A DNA stretch of 64,000 nucleotides from Solwaraspora sp. WMMD1047. Lineage in GTDB: Bacteria > Actinomycetota > Actinomycetes > Mycobacteriales > Micromonosporaceae. This document shows positions 1-8,580 of the stretch, piece after piece. The position numbers were made by a program, and so were the translations under genes. Numbering within the stretch: the stretch's first letter is position 1; every line of letters starts with the position of its first letter. The stretch covers positions 5,436,501 to 5,500,500 of the forward strand of contig NZ_JARUBL010000001.1 in assembly GCF_029626155.1 (NCBI RefSeq), written 5' to 3'. Below the pieces are notes generated by a model. It searched no databases and was not told the origin of the DNA. It worked only from the letters and a program-made list of their open reading frames with translations.

Positions 1-21
1 GCCGACATCTTGCCGACCGAT

Positions 22-42
22 ACCGGTCACCTCCTGACCGGT
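22..42. promoter_or_regulatory. Inverted repeat upstream of the WYL regulator
   Basis: A perfect 8-bp inverted repeat, ACCGGTCA-CCTCC-TGACCGGT, ends 21 bp before the preferred GTG start at 64. It is a reasonable operator for autoregulation by the WYL-domain protein. It also argues against a start at the TTG at position 10, which would put the repeat inside the gene. Confidence 0.4.
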
Positions 43-63
43 TTTCGTGGAAGTATCGCCGGA

Positions 64-1011
64 GTGCGAGCCGACCGCTTGATAGCCATCCTCTTCCTGC
101 TGCAGCAGCGCGAGCAGGTGACGGCGGCCGAGGTCGCCCGGGAGTTGGAGATCTCCGAGCGCACCGCCCGCCGCGACCTCGACGCCCTCGGCATGGCCGG
201 GGTCCCGGTGTACGCCATCCAGGGCCGCGGTGGCGGCTGGCGCCTCGTGGGCGGCGCCCGCACCGACCTCTCCGGGTTGACCGCGAGCGAGGCTCGCGCC
301 CTCTTCCTGGTCGCCGGTCCGGCCTCGGCGGCGACGCCGGCCGTGAAGGCGGCGCTGCGCAAGCTCGTCCACGCCATGCCGGAGCCCTTCCGGGTGCAGG
401 CCGAGGCGGCGGCGGCATCGCTCGTCCTGGACTCGCAGCGCTGGGGGTCGAGCCGGGTCGAGCCCCGACCGACCCGCTACCTCGACGAACTCCAGGACGC
501 GGTGATCCGCGGTGTACAGGTCCGGCTCGGCTACGTCGACCGCGAGGGCACCGAAACCGAGCGAACCGTCCACCCGCTGGGCATCGTCGCGAAAGGCCCA
601 TCGTGGTATCTCGTCGCCGACACCGAGGCAGGTCGGCGGACCTTCCGGATCGACCGCGTCTGGTCCGCCGACCCGACCGGCGACCCCGTGCACCGGCCCG
701 GGGACTTCGACCTTGCCGAGAGCTGGCGCGCGATCGCCGACGAGGTCGAACGCAGACGAACCCCCGTCGAAGCCCGGGCGGTGTGCACACCCCAGGGGTT
801 GGGCGTGCTCCGGATCGGGTTCGGCGTTCGGCTCGAGGTGGGAGGTGCCACGACCGACGGCCGCATCGAGGTCGTGATCCGCGGCAACGACGAATACAAA
901 CTCGCCGGCGAGCTGGCCGGCCTGACCGAATGGATCGAGGTGACCGGCCCTCCCGCCGTACGCGACCACCTGGCCTCGATCGGCAACGCGCTCGTCGAGC
1001 GGTACGGCTGA
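64..1011 (+). CDS. WYL-domain HTH transcriptional regulator
   Basis: DNA-binding regulator of the DeoR/YafY type. The first ~60 residues form a winged helix-turn-helix (AAEVARELEISERTARRDLDAL), followed near residue 140 by a WYL domain with the WYL signature as WYLVADTEAGRRTFRIDRV. WYL domains sense nucleic-acid or small-molecule ligands; no ligand can be inferred here. I prefer the GTG at 64 because the protein then starts as VRADRLIAILFLLQQRE, the usual start of the family, and because a palindrome lies just upstream. A longer frame opens with TTG at 10. The gene probably controls itself or a neighbour outside the window. Confidence 0.85.
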   Translation: MRADRLIAILFLLQQREQVTAAEVARELEISERTARRDLDALGMAGVPVYAIQGRGGGWRLVGGARTDLSGLTASEARALFLVAGPASAATPAVKAALRKLVHAMPEPFRVQAEAAAASLVLDSQRWGSSRVEPRPTRYLDELQDAVIRGVQVRLGYVDREGTETERTVHPLGIVAKGPSWYLVADTEAGRRTFRIDRVWSADPTGDPVHRPGDFDLAESWRAIADEVERRRTPVEARAVCTPQGLGVLRIGFGVRLEVGGATTDGRIEVVIRGNDEYKLAGELAGLTEWIEVTGPPAVRDHLASIGNALVERYG

Positions 1012-1078
1012 GAACCGCACGGTCGTCGTACGACCCCGGCTGCCGTTCGGGCGTGACAGCGGCCAATACGATGAGGAA

Positions 1079-1576
1079 GTGACCGAGGACCTGCGCCCTG
1101 CCAAAAGACCCTGGTTGCCGCCCCGTTGGTTCATCCGGCTGTTCTGGTCGGCCCATCGGGGCGTGTTCCGGCGTTCCGGCGGCCGGCTCGGACTGTCGCG
1201 CCCGCGCGGCAACCGGTACGGACTGTTGCGCCTGACCACCGTCGGGCGTCGCACCGGCCAGCAGCGCGGTGTGATTCTCGGGTACTTCGAGGACGGCGAG
1301 AATCTGGTCTCGCTGGCCATGAACGGGTGGGGAGAGCCTGAGCCGGCCTGGTGGCTCAATCTGCAGGCGCATCCGGACGCGACCGTTGACCTGGTCGACG
1401 GGCCGCGGCTGGTGCGTGGTCGTGCTGCGACAGGCGACGAACGGTCACGGCTGTGGGAACGCTGGCGTGAGATCGACAAGAACCTGGACGGGTACGCGGC
1501 ACGGCGGTCATCGGAAACCGCGGTGGTGGTCCTGGTGCCCCGGCCCGGCACGCCCGAGGCGTCGCGGGGCAGCTGA
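1079..1576 (+). CDS. F420-type nitroreductase family protein (Ddn-like)
   Basis: 165 aa from a GTG start. The core RYGLLRLTTVGRRTGQQRGVILGYFEDGENLVSLAMNGW followed by PAWWLNLQAHPDATVDLVDG is typical of the deazaflavin (F420)-dependent nitroreductase family that includes mycobacterial Ddn. These are small split beta-barrel enzymes that use F420H2 to reduce quinones, nitro groups or activated double bonds. The basic, Trp-rich N-terminus (PWLPPRWFIRLFWSAHRGVFRR) could associate with the membrane, as in Ddn. The gene lies alone between the WYL regulator and a convergent TetR gene. The physiological substrate is unknown. Confidence 0.8.
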   Translation: MTEDLRPAKRPWLPPRWFIRLFWSAHRGVFRRSGGRLGLSRPRGNRYGLLRLTTVGRRTGQQRGVILGYFEDGENLVSLAMNGWGEPEPAWWLNLQAHPDATVDLVDGPRLVRGRAATGDERSRLWERWREIDKNLDGYAARRSSETAVVVLVPRPGTPEASRGS

Positions 1577-1657
1577 TCGACCGGACTTGCTGGCTGGGCT
1601 GATCATCACGAATTTCACAGACCTGGGTCAGGACGGTGGGAATCACCCGAGTCCGCA

Positions 1658-2224
1658 CTACGCGTCAAGGGTTGCCCGCAGCGTGGCGAGGGCGGCCTCG
1701 ATGATGTCGTAGAGCTTGCGGTCGTCGTCGGTCTCGAGCCATGCGGTGACCGACACGTACATCAGGGTCGTCGATGTCTCGGCGAGCAGGGCGGCCCGGG
1801 TCGGATCGAGGCCGCGGGCGCGGAAACCGTCGCGCATGGCGGCGGCCAGCGCGTCTCGCTTCTGCAGCTCACGCTCGCGCAGGCCGGCGTCGGCCGCGAC
1901 GATGGCGCGCCACTGCCGGATGATGTCCTTACGGCCTTCGAAGCGGGCTTCGGCGACGGCACGCAGACCCTCCAGGATGATGGCCAGCGGGCTGGCGTCG
2001 GCGGGCGCCTCGGCGACGAGCTGCTCGGCGTACGCGGGCAGTTCGGCCTCGTCGGCGAAGAGCACCTCGCGCTTGTCGGCGAAATGCCGGAAGAAGGTGC
2101 GCGTCGTCAGGCCGGCCCGTGCGGTGATCGCCGGCACCGTGGTCGCGGCGAAACCCTGCTCGGCGAAGAGCTCGAGGGCCGCCCGCTGCAGCCGCTCTCG
2201 CGCGTCGGGTTGCCATCGTGCCAT
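1658..2224 (-). CDS. TetR family transcriptional regulator
   Basis: 188 aa repressor with an N-terminal TetR helix-turn-helix (ALELFAEQGFAATTVPAITARAGLTTRTFFRHFADKREVLF, residues ~15-55) and a C-terminal all-helical ligand/dimer domain. It is transcribed divergently from the NAD(P)-binding oxidoreductase at 2327, and the 102-bp intergenic region carries two near-identical palindromes over a good promoter. This is the classic arrangement for a TetR repressor controlling its neighbour and itself. Confidence 0.88.
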   Translation of the reverse strand: MARWQPDARERLQRAALELFAEQGFAATTVPAITARAGLTTRTFFRHFADKREVLFADEAELPAYAEQLVAEAPADASPLAIILEGLRAVAEARFEGRKDIIRQWRAIVAADAGLRERELQKRDALAAAMRDGFRARGLDPTRAALLAETSTTLMYVSVTAWLETDDDRKLYDIIEAALATLRATLDA

Positions 2225-2244
2225 CCCGGAATTGTACCCATGAT

Positions 2245-2287
2245 GACATTGCGTGTCGTCGTCTCTATAGTCATGACACGGCGTGTC
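2245..2287 (+). promoter_or_regulatory. TetR-type operators over a sigma-70-like promoter
   Basis: Two 13-bp sites 30 bp apart: GACATTGCGTGTC (2245-2257) and GACACGGCGTGTC (2275-2287). The second is a perfect GACAC-N3-GTGTC palindrome; both are followed by GTC. Between them is a promoter reading right: -35 ATGACA (2243-2248), 17 bp, -10 TATAGT (2266-2271). The upstream site covers the -35 and the downstream site lies just past the -10, so repressor binding would block transcription of the gene starting at 2327. Confidence 0.65.
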
Positions 2288-2326
2288 GTCACTGGGACGC
2301 TCGCCGCATCGGAGCGGAGCTGTGCC

Positions 2327-3403
2327 ATGACAGACGTGTGGATCCTCGGCGGGACCGGCCGCAGCGCCCGGGCGATCACCGCCGAACTACAGCACCGGGG
2401 CATCCGGCCGGTGCTGGTCGGTCGGGACGCCGGACGACTCGCGGCCACGGCGAACGGCCTACCGACGGTCGTGACCGAATCCGTCGACGAGACCGCGTAC
2501 GCGATACGGCGGGAACGACCAGCCATGGTCGTGAACACGATCGGGCCGTTCACCGAATCCGCCACCCCGCTGCTGGACGCGTGCCTGCCGGCCAGCGACT
2601 ATCTCGACCTGGCCAACGACCTCGCCGCGGTGTCGGCGACCCTCGGCCGCAGCGACGCGTTCGCGGCCGCCGGGCGCACCGCTGTCACCGGTGCCGGGTT
2701 CGGCGTGACCGCCACGGAGAGCGTCGTGGTCAAGCTCTGCGACGGACGGCCGATCCCGAGACGGGTCCGGGTCGACATGGTGCCGTCGCTGACCGTCGAG
2801 GCCGGCGCCGTCGGCGACGCGCTCGCGGGCACCCTCGTGGCGGGCCTGCCAGGGCTCGAGGGCGGCGGGAGGTTCCAAGGTCGACGGTACCGCGATGGCC
2901 GGCTCGTGCCCGACAAGCTCGCCAGCGACCCGATCCGGCTCGTCCTGCCGGACGGTTCGACCGTCACCACGGCGGGCATGCCGCTCGGCGAGCTGATGGC
3001 CGCCCAGCGGGCCAGCGGTGCCGCGGACGTGGTCTCCGCGTCCAGCGAGGCCCCGGCATCGCCGGTCGTACGCGCGATCCTGCCGGCGGCGACCGCGCTG
3101 CTGACCATCGGGCCAGTCCGCGCCTTCGCCCGCCGGCGCCTGGCCACGGTCCGTGTCAAGGCGGCGCCGAAACCGCGCGAGCACTCGTGGGGCCACGCCG
3201 TCATCGAGTGGGCGGACGGCAGCAAGCGCGAGGGCTGGCTGCGCGTCGGCGAGGCCCAGGCCTGGACGGGCGCGGTGCCGGCCGAGGTGGTCCGCCGGCT
3301 GCTCGACGGGCAGGGCAAGCCGGGCGCGTACACCCCGGCCGCGCTGTTCGGCCCCACCCTGGCCGAAGCCTGCGGCGGCGAGTACCAGATCCTCGACACA
3401 TGA
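2327..3403 (+). CDS. NAD(P)-binding oxidoreductase, saccharopine dehydrogenase-like
   Basis: 358 aa. The start MTDVWILGGTGRSARAITAELQHRG carries a GGTGRSAR Rossmann loop, as in saccharopine dehydrogenase-like and trans-acting enoyl reductase-like proteins. The following segment (VVNTIGPFTESATPLLDACLPASDYLDLAND) matches the family's second conserved block. The ATG at 2327 is chosen because it begins the Rossmann strand; the frame is open further upstream but that stretch overlaps the operator/promoter and the divergent tetR. The gene is probably the main target of the TetR repressor. Substrate not predictable. Confidence 0.8.
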   Translation: MTDVWILGGTGRSARAITAELQHRGIRPVLVGRDAGRLAATANGLPTVVTESVDETAYAIRRERPAMVVNTIGPFTESATPLLDACLPASDYLDLANDLAAVSATLGRSDAFAAAGRTAVTGAGFGVTATESVVVKLCDGRPIPRRVRVDMVPSLTVEAGAVGDALAGTLVAGLPGLEGGGRFQGRRYRDGRLVPDKLASDPIRLVLPDGSTVTTAGMPLGELMAAQRASGAADVVSASSEAPASPVVRAILPAATALLTIGPVRAFARRRLATVRVKAAPKPREHSWGHAVIEWADGSKREGWLRVGEAQAWTGAVPAEVVRRLLDGQGKPGAYTPAALFGPTLAEACGGEYQILDT

Positions 3404-3423
3404 CCGCACTCCCAAGTCCCCGA

Positions 3424-3442
3424 CCGCGCCAAACCGGCGCGG
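3424..3442. terminator. Stem-loop between convergent genes
   Basis: CCGCGCC-AAACC-GGCGCGG is a perfect 7-bp GC stem with a 5-nt loop, 21 bp past the stop of the oxidoreductase gene and before the convergent response regulator. There is no T-tract, as is usual in high-GC actinomycetes. Confidence 0.4.
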
Positions 3443-3532
3443 CCCGGATGTCCACCGGAATCAGCTCGCCGCCGGGAATGCCTGGATGACTGGCGCTCGC
3501 GCACGAGTCTCAGCATGAAGTGGGCGGGGGTC

Positions 3533-4219
3533 TCAGGCGCTCGGTGAGCCGCGCAGGTAGGTGAGAACGGCGGAGACCCGGCGATCCGAATGCGGATCGA
3601 TCGGAAGCTTGGCGAAGATGTTGCCGATGTGTTTGCGTACCGCCGCCTCGCTCACGAACAGTTTGCCGGCGATCGCGCGGTTGGTGTGGCCTTCGGCCAT
3701 GAGCGCGAGAACCTCGCGTTCGCGTTCGGTGAGGCCCGCGAGCGGGCCGTCGGCCCGCCGGAGGCCGACGAGCTGGCGGACCACCTCGGCGTCGACGACC
3801 GTGCCGCCCGCGGCGACCCGGTCGATGCTGTCGAGGAAGTCGCGTACGTGGCCGACCCGGTCTTTGAGCAGGTAGCCGATGCCCCCGCCGGGAGTCGAGT
3901 CGAACAGCTCGCCGACGTAGGCGTCGGCGACGTAGGCCGACAGCAACATGATCGCGATGCCGGGTTGAGCGGCCCGGATCGTCGCCGCCGCGCGCAGACC
4001 CTCGTCGCTGTGGGTGGGCGGCATGCGGATGTCGGTGATGACGAGGTCGGGGTGGCAGTTTCCGGCGTATGTGAGCAGGGTGTGGGCGTCGGCGACGGCC
4101 GCGACGACCTCGTGGCCGGCGCGTTCGAGGATCCGCACCAGCCCTTCTCGGAGCAGGGCCGCGTCCTCGGCTACCACGATCCGCAGCGCGTTCGGTGGCG
4201 GTGTCAGTGGATCGGGCAC
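3533..4219 (-). CDS. NarL/LuxR-type two-component response regulator
   Basis: 228 aa from a GTG start. An N-terminal receiver domain (residues ~12-130) has the acidic pocket in IVVAEDA and phospho-acceptor Asp63 in LVITDIRMP; the switch lysine is in YLLKDRVG. A C-terminal LuxR helix-turn-helix (~160-220; LTEREREVLALMAEGHTNRAIAGKLFVSEAAVRKHI) binds DNA. The start overlaps the 3' end of the upstream histidine kinase by 16 bp, so the two are co-transcribed and translationally coupled. The nearby target is probably the divergent ABC exporter. Confidence 0.92.
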   Translation of the reverse strand: MPDPLTPPPNALRIVVAEDAALLREGLVRILERAGHEVVAAVADAHTLLTYAGNCHPDLVITDIRMPPTHSDEGLRAAATIRAAQPGIAIMLLSAYVADAYVGELFDSTPGGGIGYLLKDRVGHVRDFLDSIDRVAAGGTVVDAEVVRQLVGLRRADGPLAGLTEREREVLALMAEGHTNRAIAGKLFVSEAAVRKHIGNIFAKLPIDPHSDRRVSAVLTYLRGSPSA

Positions 4220-5430
4220 GTCATCCTGACCTGGGTCGGGCCGCCGGTGGGGCTGATGATGTCGAGTTCGCCTTCAAGGGCATCGAGCCGGGCGTGCAGT
4301 CCGGCGAGACCGGTGCCGGCCTGTGGGTCGGCGCCGCCGACGCCATCGTCGACGACCGAGACGATCAGCGTGTGTCCCTCGATCCACGCGTGCACCTGTG
4401 CCGATCGGGCGCGGGCATGGCGTGCGACGTTCGTGAGGTTCTCGCTGACGAAGAAGTAGGCCGCCGCCTCGACCACGGGTGGGAGCCGCCCGTTGACGGC
4501 GAGTTGGAGGTGGACCGGGACTGGTGACCGGCCGGCGATCTCGTGCACGGCCGCGGCGAGGCCGTGGTCGGTCAGTACCCGGGGATGGATGCCCCGGATC
4601 GTGGTGCGCAGGTCGGCGAGGGCCTGCTCGGCCTGCTGGTGGGCCTCGCGGACGAGGTCGAGCCCGGGGCCGGCGGGCAGGTCCAGCTCGGCGCTGCCCA
4701 GCGTCATGGTCAGGGCGACGAGGCGCTGCTGGACGCCGTCGTGGAGATCGCGCTCGATTCGGCGGCGTTCGGTTTCGAACGCGTCGACCAGCCCGGTCCG
4801 GGACCTGCGCAGCTGCTGGACCCGTTCGGCCAGCCGGGCCTGGGGCGGGTCCAGCAGGTGCCGGACCAGTGCCGCCTGGCCGCAGGCCAGCGCCGTGACG
4901 GCGTACATCAGCAGGACCAGGATGACGAGGCCGGCGGGCACCGCGGTCCATGCCTCACCGGCGGTGTCGATCCGCCACCCGGCGATGTCGATGGTGCCGG
5001 AACGGACCAGCACCGGGGCGATGACCAGCAGCACCGGAGCCGTCAGCAGCACCAGCAGCACGGCGTCCGCGCTCCAGAACAGCGTCGCGAGCAGGACCGT
5101 GACGCCCGCCTCCGGCCAGGACGCGCGGCCACGTCCCGGGTCGCGTAGCGCAGTGGGCTGGGGCACCGGCCGCCCGGGGAAGACCAGCCGGATCCGACGC
5201 CACTCGCCCGCGGCGGCCAGCCGAACGAGCACCGGCATCCCGGCCAGCACGAGAAGTCCCGCGACCAGGACGACCGTGGCCGCACCCACCGCGAACACCA
5301 CAACCAGGACAGTCAGCCAGGCCAGACCGATCGGCACGGTGGTGGCCAGGTACGCCAGTGAGCGCCACGGCCACACCGAGGCCAGGAACCGGGCGGGGTG
5401 TCCGCGTACGGCGGTCCAGGCGTCGCTCAT
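4204..5430 (-). CDS. Sensor histidine kinase (HisKA_3, NarX/DesK type)
   Basis: 408 aa membrane kinase. Hydrophobic segments at roughly residues 27-50, 52-72, 108-143 and 163-190 form the sensor part, with no large extracytoplasmic loop, which suggests intramembrane sensing. The phospho-acceptor is His230 in ERRRIERDLHDGVQQRLVAL (HisKA_3). An HATPase domain follows with N-box FFVSENLTNVARHA and G-boxes VVDDGVGG and GTGLAGLHARLDALEG. It pairs with the overlapping response regulator downstream. Kinase-plus-ABC-exporter loci of this shape usually respond to cell-envelope stress or antibiotics. Confidence 0.92.
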   Translation of the reverse strand: MSDAWTAVRGHPARFLASVWPWRSLAYLATTVPIGLAWLTVLVVVFAVGAATVVLVAGLLVLAGMPVLVRLAAAGEWRRIRLVFPGRPVPQPTALRDPGRGRASWPEAGVTVLLATLFWSADAVLLVLLTAPVLLVIAPVLVRSGTIDIAGWRIDTAGEAWTAVPAGLVILVLLMYAVTALACGQAALVRHLLDPPQARLAERVQQLRRSRTGLVDAFETERRRIERDLHDGVQQRLVALTMTLGSAELDLPAGPGLDLVREAHQQAEQALADLRTTIRGIHPRVLTDHGLAAAVHEIAGRSPVPVHLQLAVNGRLPPVVEAAAYFFVSENLTNVARHARARSAQVHAWIEGHTLIVSVVDDGVGGADPQAGTGLAGLHARLDALEGELDIISPTGGPTQVRMTCPIH

Positions 5431-5462
5431 GTGTCAGACCCTACGGATCACATCGGCCGCGC

Positions 5463-5484
5463 GGGGTAGCGCACACGCTACCCC
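5463..5484. promoter_or_regulatory. Perfect 9-bp palindrome between kinase and ABC exporter genes
   Basis: GGGGTAGCG-CACA-CGCTACCCC lies 33 bp upstream of the kinase ATG and 53 bp upstream of the ATPase ATG, midway in the divergent promoter region. It is the natural candidate binding site for the NarL-type regulator. A transcript hairpin cannot be excluded from sequence alone. Confidence 0.45.
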
Positions 5485-5537
5485 GAAATCGCGTCTGAGC
5501 CCGTGTGCCGGGCCGCGCCCCCGGGTGCACTGGGGGC

Positions 5538-6275
5538 ATGACCCAGGCAACCCCGGCGGCCGTCACGCTCGACGGTCTCAGCCGTACCTACCGCTCCCGC
5601 GCCGGCTCGGTGCACGCGCTGCGTGGGGTGACCCACGTGTTCCAGCGCGGCACGTTCACCGCCATCATGGGGCCGTCCGGCTCCGGCAAGTCCACCCTGC
5701 TCCAGCTTGCCGCCGGTCTCGACCGGCCGACCGGGGGCCGGGTAACCGTCGGCGGGACCCGGCTCGACAAGCTGAACGAGACCGAGCTGACCCGCTTCCG
5801 GCGTACGGCGATGGCGTTCGTCTTCCAGTCCTACAACCTCCTCGACGCGCTCACCGCGTTCGACAACGTCGCGCTTCCCGCCCGCCTGGCCGGACGGCGA
5901 TCCGACCCCGGCACGGTACGGGCCGCGCTGGCCCACGTCGGCCTCAGCGAGCACGCTCGGCGCCGGCCGTCGGAACTGTCCGGCGGCCAGCAGCAGCGGG
6001 TGGCGATCGCCCGCGCGCTGCACGGCCGGCCCGACGTGCTGTTCGCCGACGAACCCACCGGCGCGCTGGATCGCGGCACCGGACGCGACGTGCTCGGGCT
6101 CCTGCGGTCGCTGGCCGACGGCGGCCAGAGCGTCGTCATGGTGACCCACGATCCGCTGGCCGCCTCGTACGCGGACGGGGTGTTGTTCCTCGCCGACGGG
6201 CAGATCGTCGGTCACCTCGCGCGCGCCGACGCCGGCCAGATCGCCGAGATGATGAACGATCTGGAGCGAGGATGA
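5538..6275 (+). CDS. ABC transporter ATP-binding protein (MacB/LolD-like)
   Basis: 245 aa ATPase with Walker A GPSGSGKS (residues 45-52), Q-loop VFQSYNLLDALTAFDNV, signature ELSGGQQQRVAIARAL and Walker B VLFADEPTGALD, the DEPTGALD form being typical of MacB/LolD/BceA-type exporters. The ATG at 5538 precedes the family start (AAVTLDGLSRTYRS). Its stop overlaps the permease start (ATGA at 6272-6275), so the two subunits are made together. Divergence from a two-component system suggests regulated export or detoxification of an envelope-active compound. Confidence 0.92.
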   Translation: MTQATPAAVTLDGLSRTYRSRAGSVHALRGVTHVFQRGTFTAIMGPSGSGKSTLLQLAAGLDRPTGGRVTVGGTRLDKLNETELTRFRRTAMAFVFQSYNLLDALTAFDNVALPARLAGRRSDPGTVRAALAHVGLSEHARRRPSELSGGQQQRVAIARALHGRPDVLFADEPTGALDRGTGRDVLGLLRSLADGGQSVVMVTHDPLAASYADGVLFLADGQIVGHLARADAGQIAEMMNDLERG

Positions 6276-8203
6276 TGCGCGGCCCGACGATGCTGGCCCT
6301 GGCCCGGCAGACCGTGCACCACTCCTGGCGCGGCTACCTGGGGGCCTTCGTCGCTCTGCTGTTCGGGGTCGTCCTGATCGCCGTCACCGCGACGCTCATC
6401 GGGAGCATCGACGCCACCGGCGGCCGGCCGGGCGTCACCGCCGATCAGCATGCCCAACTCGACGGTCTGGCCGCGATGTTCGCGATGATGTCGGTGATCT
6501 CGGCGTTCATGGCCCTCTTCGTGGTCGGCAGCACGTTCGGCTTCGTCGTGGCCGGACGCCAACGTGAGCTCGGCCTGCTGCGCCTGGTCGGCGCCACGCC
6601 ACGACAGGTACGCCGGCTCCTGCTGGGCGAGTCGGTCGTCGTCGCGGCCGCGGCCACCACGGTGGGCTGCCTGCTCGGCACGTCGTTGGCTCCGGCTGTT
6701 CTCTGGCTGGTGCGGGCGATCGGGATCACCACGCTCGACCTGCGTGCCCCGAGTCCCTGGATCGCCTGGGTGGTCGCCGCTCCCACCGCCGCGGTGGTCG
6801 CCCTCGTCGGGGTCTGGCGGTCTTCGCGCCGGGCCGCCCGGATCCCCCCCGGTGCCGCGCTGCGGGAGGCCGCGATCGGGCCGGCCCGGCCCAGCATCGT
6901 CCAGGTCGTCGTCGCGACGCTGTGCTTCGGCGGCCTGGTGGCCGCCGTCGTGGCCTCCGCCGACGAGCCGCCGCTGTTGACGATGCTCGCCTCCATCCTG
7001 CTACCCGAGGTGGTCGTGATCGGCCTGATGAGCATCGGGTCCGTCGTCATCCCGCGGCTCGCCGCCCTGCTCGCCCGCCCGTTCATCGGCCGGGACGTGA
7101 CCGCCCGGATGGCCCGCGACGAGGTACGCGCCGCCCCCCGCACCACCGCCGCGGTCGCCGCCCCGGTCCTGGCCATATCCGCTATCGCAGGGTCGCTGCT
7201 GCTGACCCTCAGCCTGACCACCGACTGGGCGACCGCGCAGAACCGGGCCCGACTGCGCGCGCCGCTGGTCGTCGAGGCGGGCAGTCCGGCCGCAGCCGCG
7301 TCGATTCCGTCCGACCGGGCCGTCGCGGTAGCCGACGTACGCCGACAGGCCGCGCTCCGGCACGACGAGGACGGCAGCCCTGGCGGACTCGACCAGGTCG
7401 AGATCATCGACCTCGCCACCGCGTCCGTCGCCCGGGGTCTGACCGCCACGCGCGGCACCCTCGACGACTTCCACGGACGCGTGGTCGCGGTCACCGCCAC
7501 GTGGGTCACCGACGCCGGCGTCGACCTGGGCGGCACCCTCCCGGTCTGGATCGACGGCCAGCCGGTCCCGTTGCGGGTGGTCGCCGTCCTCCCCGACGCA
7601 CCCGACCTCTATGCCGAACTCGTCATCCCGGCCGGCCTGTTCCCACCCGCCAGCGTCCAGGACACCGGGACAGTCTTCGTCGTCCCGCACACCGACCCGG
7701 CCACCACGCGGGAGTCCCTCCGGCGCACGCTCGCCGGCACCGACAGCCGGATCCTCGACTCCGGCGACTGGATCGACGCCGCCGCGGCGCAGACCCGCCA
7801 GGCGAACAACTTCGGCCTCACCATCCTGCTCGGCCCGGCCGGGCTGTACGCCGCCATCGCGATGGTCAACTCCACCCTCATCGGCGCCGCCCAACGGCGC
7901 CGGCAACGCGACCTGATCCAACTTCTCGGTGCGAGCCCCGACCAGGTCCGGCGAGCGGCCATCTGGCAGGCCGCCCTCGTCTGCGGCACCGGCCTGCTCC
8001 TGGGCGGCGGCACCACCGCGCTACTGGGCTGGCTCGTACGCCGCGCCATCACGGCCGACCTGGCCGGCATCGCCGTGCCGATCACCATCCCGTGGCTCCC
8101 GCTGCTCGGCATCGGCGTCACCTGCCTGCTGCTCACGGCCGCGGCGGCAACGGCCGGCATCCGTACGCGAAAGGCACCAAACCTTGCCGACGACCCCGCC
8201 TGA
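6272..8203 (+). CDS. ABC transporter permease, FtsX/MacB family
   Basis: 643 aa membrane protein starting at the ATG that overlaps the ATPase stop. The N-terminal TM (GYLGAFVALLFGVVLIAVTATLIG) is followed by a first FtsX domain (residues ~65-190, containing RQRELGLLRLVGATPRQVRRLLLGES), further TMs, an extracytoplasmic segment (~residues 330-510) and a second FtsX domain near the C-terminus (RQRDLIQLLGASPDQVRRAAIWQA). The duplicated FtsX arrangement is usual for actinobacterial drug/peptide exporters. The frame stays open upstream through the ATPase gene, but that part is antisense or overlapping and not coding. Confidence 0.9.
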   Translation: MMRGPTMLALARQTVHHSWRGYLGAFVALLFGVVLIAVTATLIGSIDATGGRPGVTADQHAQLDGLAAMFAMMSVISAFMALFVVGSTFGFVVAGRQRELGLLRLVGATPRQVRRLLLGESVVVAAAATTVGCLLGTSLAPAVLWLVRAIGITTLDLRAPSPWIAWVVAAPTAAVVALVGVWRSSRRAARIPPGAALREAAIGPARPSIVQVVVATLCFGGLVAAVVASADEPPLLTMLASILLPEVVVIGLMSIGSVVIPRLAALLARPFIGRDVTARMARDEVRAAPRTTAAVAAPVLAISAIAGSLLLTLSLTTDWATAQNRARLRAPLVVEAGSPAAAASIPSDRAVAVADVRRQAALRHDEDGSPGGLDQVEIIDLATASVARGLTATRGTLDDFHGRVVAVTATWVTDAGVDLGGTLPVWIDGQPVPLRVVAVLPDAPDLYAELVIPAGLFPPASVQDTGTVFVVPHTDPATTRESLRRTLAGTDSRILDSGDWIDAAAAQTRQANNFGLTILLGPAGLYAAIAMVNSTLIGAAQRRRQRDLIQLLGASPDQVRRAAIWQAALVCGTGLLLGGGTTALLGWLVRRAITADLAGIAVPITIPWLPLLGIGVTCLLLTAAAATAGIRTRKAPNLADDPA

Positions 8204-8221
8204 CCGAAAGAGCCGCCCACC

Positions 8222-8521
8222 ATGATCGATAGCCGACCCGGTCAGCGCCCGACCGTCGCCGGAAGCGGGCCGGCGCGGGGAGTGGCTGCGAATCTCGCGG
8301 ACGAGGACGCCGACGTCTACAACATCGCGGACGCTGCGGTGCGCGACAACGGCGTTGCCTACGCGTTGAACCTCACCGCTCTCGCCGCCACGGGCGATCG
8401 CCGCTCTGGCCGCGGAAACCGGCCGCACACGGTTCCTGTGCCCGTGCAGCCTCCTTGGCGCGATCTTCCGAAGTGGCCGCGTTGCGAGGAGTGCGGGAAG
8501 ATGTCGCACCGACGGCCGTGA
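8222..8521 (+). CDS. Small hypothetical protein (doubtful)
   Basis: 99 aa frame starting 18 bp after the permease stop. The middle (NLADEDADVYNIADAAVRDNGVAYALNLTALAATGD) looks protein-like, but the C-terminal third is Pro/Arg-rich and looks like non-coding high-GC sequence. I recognise no family. It may be the remnant of a gene whose 3' half was lost, in keeping with the decayed stretch that follows. Confidence 0.25.
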   Translation: MIDSRPGQRPTVAGSGPARGVAANLADEDADVYNIADAAVRDNGVAYALNLTALAATGDRRSGRGNRPHTVPVPVQPPWRDLPKWPRCEECGKMSHRRP

Positions 8522-8580
8522 ACGCGCTGTCAGCGGCATGTCGCGGCGTCGGTGGCCGATCCCCTGGCAGGCTTCAGAAC

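Noticed and set aside
4493-6271. N-terminal extension of the FtsX permease frame
   Set aside because: It runs antisense to the kinase gene and through the ATPase gene out of frame; the real start overlaps the ATPase stop.
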